Shown piece after piece: positions 63,199 through 64,000 of a stretch of 64,000 bases of DNA. Position numbers and translations under genes: made by a program. Below the pieces are notes generated by a model. The model saw only the letters and a list, made by a program, of their open reading frames with translations, was not told where the DNA came from and ran no database searches. Position 1 is the first letter of the stretch. Every line of letters begins with the position of its first letter. The stretch comes from Sinomonas atrocyanea. GTDB lineage: Bacteria; Actinomycetota; Actinomycetes; Actinomycetales; Micrococcaceae. Location of the stretch: positions 248,001 through 312,000 of the forward strand of contig NZ_JAUSRH010000002.1 of assembly GCF_030811715.1 (NCBI RefSeq). Direction: 5' to 3'.

Positions 63199-63231
63199 CG
63201 AGCGCTCGCTCCCCTCCAGGGCGAGCGCTCG
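63199..63231 (+). terminator. terminator hairpin after the LacI gene
   Basis: CGAGCGCTCGC (63199-63209) pairs perfectly with GCGAGCGCTCG (63221-63231) across an 11-base C-rich loop. No T run follows. It separates the LacI gene from the operator-controlled gene. Confidence 0.6.
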
Positions 63232-63314
63232 TGCCTCTCCTGGGCCAGCCGGCACCTGCGCCCACGCCGGATGCTCCCAGGGCCCCGCCGGCGACCACCC
63301 TCAAAAAGTGACCC

Positions 63315-63366
63315 TTGACACAACGGTCCGTGAACGTTCACGATAGTTAGACCGTGAACGTTCACG
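63315..63366 (+). promoter_or_regulatory. promoter with two LacI-type operators
   Basis: TTGACA (63315-63320) is a consensus -35. The palindrome CGTGAACGTTCACG occurs twice, at 63329-63342 and 63353-63366, 24 bases apart centre to centre. The central CG with flanking TGAA/TTCA is the LacI/GalR operator type. The first copy covers the -10 zone and the second would cover the transcription start, so binding should repress. GATAGT (63342-63347) is a possible but too distant -10. Confidence 0.8.
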
Positions 63367-63392
63367 GAACATCTCAAGGAAGAGGAGGAGCC

Positions 63393-63887
63393 ATGGTGGA
63401 AGCCGACAACTCGGCCAAGTCCCTCGGGCTCCCAGCCGAGGTCGGCGTCGGTGAAGTCGATGCCGGGCAATGGGCCCACGCGGCCCAGCTGCTGCGCGCG
63501 GCGCCCGGTTCGGGCAGCGATCTCGTCAGGGGTGTGGACGCCTTCGTACCCCGGAACTCCTCGGCGGTCGTGGGCGTCGTCCACGACGGGGCGCTGTGGG
63601 CGAGCCTGGTCGTCACGGCGGATGATTCAGGCGCTCTCGCGGCGGTGAGCACCGTCGACCCGGACGGCCTGCATCCTTCCGCTGACCTGGCCGGTGTCTC
63701 CTCCGAGGCGGTCTCCTGGGTACAGGCGCACCGCGGCCCCTGCAGCGTCGGACTCTTCTTCGACAGGCATCAAGCGGCGGCGTTCCTGAACGCCGCGGAC
63801 AAGGCCGCCGCCATCCGCGCAGCCTCGACTGCCGGCGGCCTCATCCTCTCGCCGGTCCCGCCCGCTCTCGCTCTCGCCCTCGCCTGA
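63393..63887 (+). CDS. hypothetical protein under LacI-type control (164 aa)
   Basis: Not recognised. ATG 63393 is chosen because AGGAGGAG (63383-63390) directly precedes it; an upstream GTG at 63354 lies inside the second operator. The protein is soluble with no signal peptide. SSAVVGVVHDGALWASLVVT and LAAVSTVDPDGL look like beta strands, and QAAAFLNAADKAAAIRAAST is helical. The final PVPPALALALA is hydrophobic but short. Two perfect operators in front of it suggest a sugar-responsive gene that is expected to be tightly repressed. It may be the first gene of an operon running out of the window. Confidence 0.72.
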   Translation: MVEADNSAKSLGLPAEVGVGEVDAGQWAHAAQLLRAAPGSGSDLVRGVDAFVPRNSSAVVGVVHDGALWASLVVTADDSGALAAVSTVDPDGLHPSADLAGVSSEAVSWVQAHRGPCSVGLFFDRHQAAAFLNAADKAAAIRAASTAGGLILSPVPPALALALA

Positions 63888-64000
63888 GCCCCCCGCCCCG
63901 GACACTCGTACAACCCGATCCAGACCGCTCAGGGCACGGCCCCGGAGAGCGTCGATCCAGCAGCACCCTTCCCCTCCCCAACAGGACTGGAGCACCTCAT
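63888..64000. other. right edge of the window
   Basis: No feature is supported in these 113 bases. An AGGACTGGAG stretch (63981-63990) followed by CACCTCAT at the very end could be the ribosome site and first bases of the next gene, but the start codon is not complete. Confidence 0.3.

Overview
The window is very GC-rich, with GTG/TTG starts, GGAGG-type ribosome sites and tightly packed ATGA overlaps. It reads as the chromosome of a high-GC actinobacterium, most likely Micrococcaceae (Arthrobacter/Sinomonas-like). This placement rests on gene content and order, not on a database search.

Left conserved block (1-8.7 kb): the 3' part of ispE, an ABC-F ATPase, a small basic protein, a DedA membrane protein, a TetR regulator, tRNA-Gln(TTG), and then glmU-prs, rplY and pth. 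In many actinobacteria the TetR-glmU-prs-rplY-pth set lies next to mfd. Here mfd is found only at 55.9 kb, so about 47 kb of accessory DNA sits between pth and mfd.

Regulator array (8.8-22.0 kb): four very large LuxR-type (LAL/STAND) regulators form two tandem pairs, A-B and C-D, with sufS-sufU between the pairs. A resembles C and B resembles D, so the array looks like a duplicated pair. A and C keep a P-loop but lack the acidic Walker B pair, while B and D have a canonical one. B is frameshifted at a run of seven G.

Exopolysaccharide region (22.3-52.5 kb): a + strand operon holds a priming sugar-phosphate transferase, a Gfo/Idh dehydrogenase, an epimerase, two DegT aminotransferases, a NeuD-type acetyltransferase, a Wzx flippase, five glycosyltransferases or candidates, a Wzy-like polymerase and a Wzz-like protein. 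From about 29.2 kb the composition becomes visibly less GC-rich, so the serotype-like core looks acquired. Facing it on the - strand is an operon with a WlbB-like N-acetyltransferase, a three-domain glycosyltransferase fusion, a VanZ protein, a very large secreted multidomain protein and a glycoside hydrolase interrupted by an amber codon. Beyond a scar of IS110 debris lie a GT-C mannosyltransferase-like membrane protein and a secreted TIM-barrel protein. Together these specify synthesis, export, polymerisation and trimming of a surface polysaccharide, probably containing acetamido or diacetamido sugars. The LAL regulators are plausible local controllers.

Right block (52.9-64 kb): nhaA with a structured leader, a small membrane protein, a DUF2505 protein, a second VanZ protein, mfd, a DUF559-type endonuclease-like gene flanked by inverted repeat arrays, a small membrane protein, deoC with a tandem repeat upstream, a LacI regulator, and an unknown gene behind two perfect LacI-type operators.
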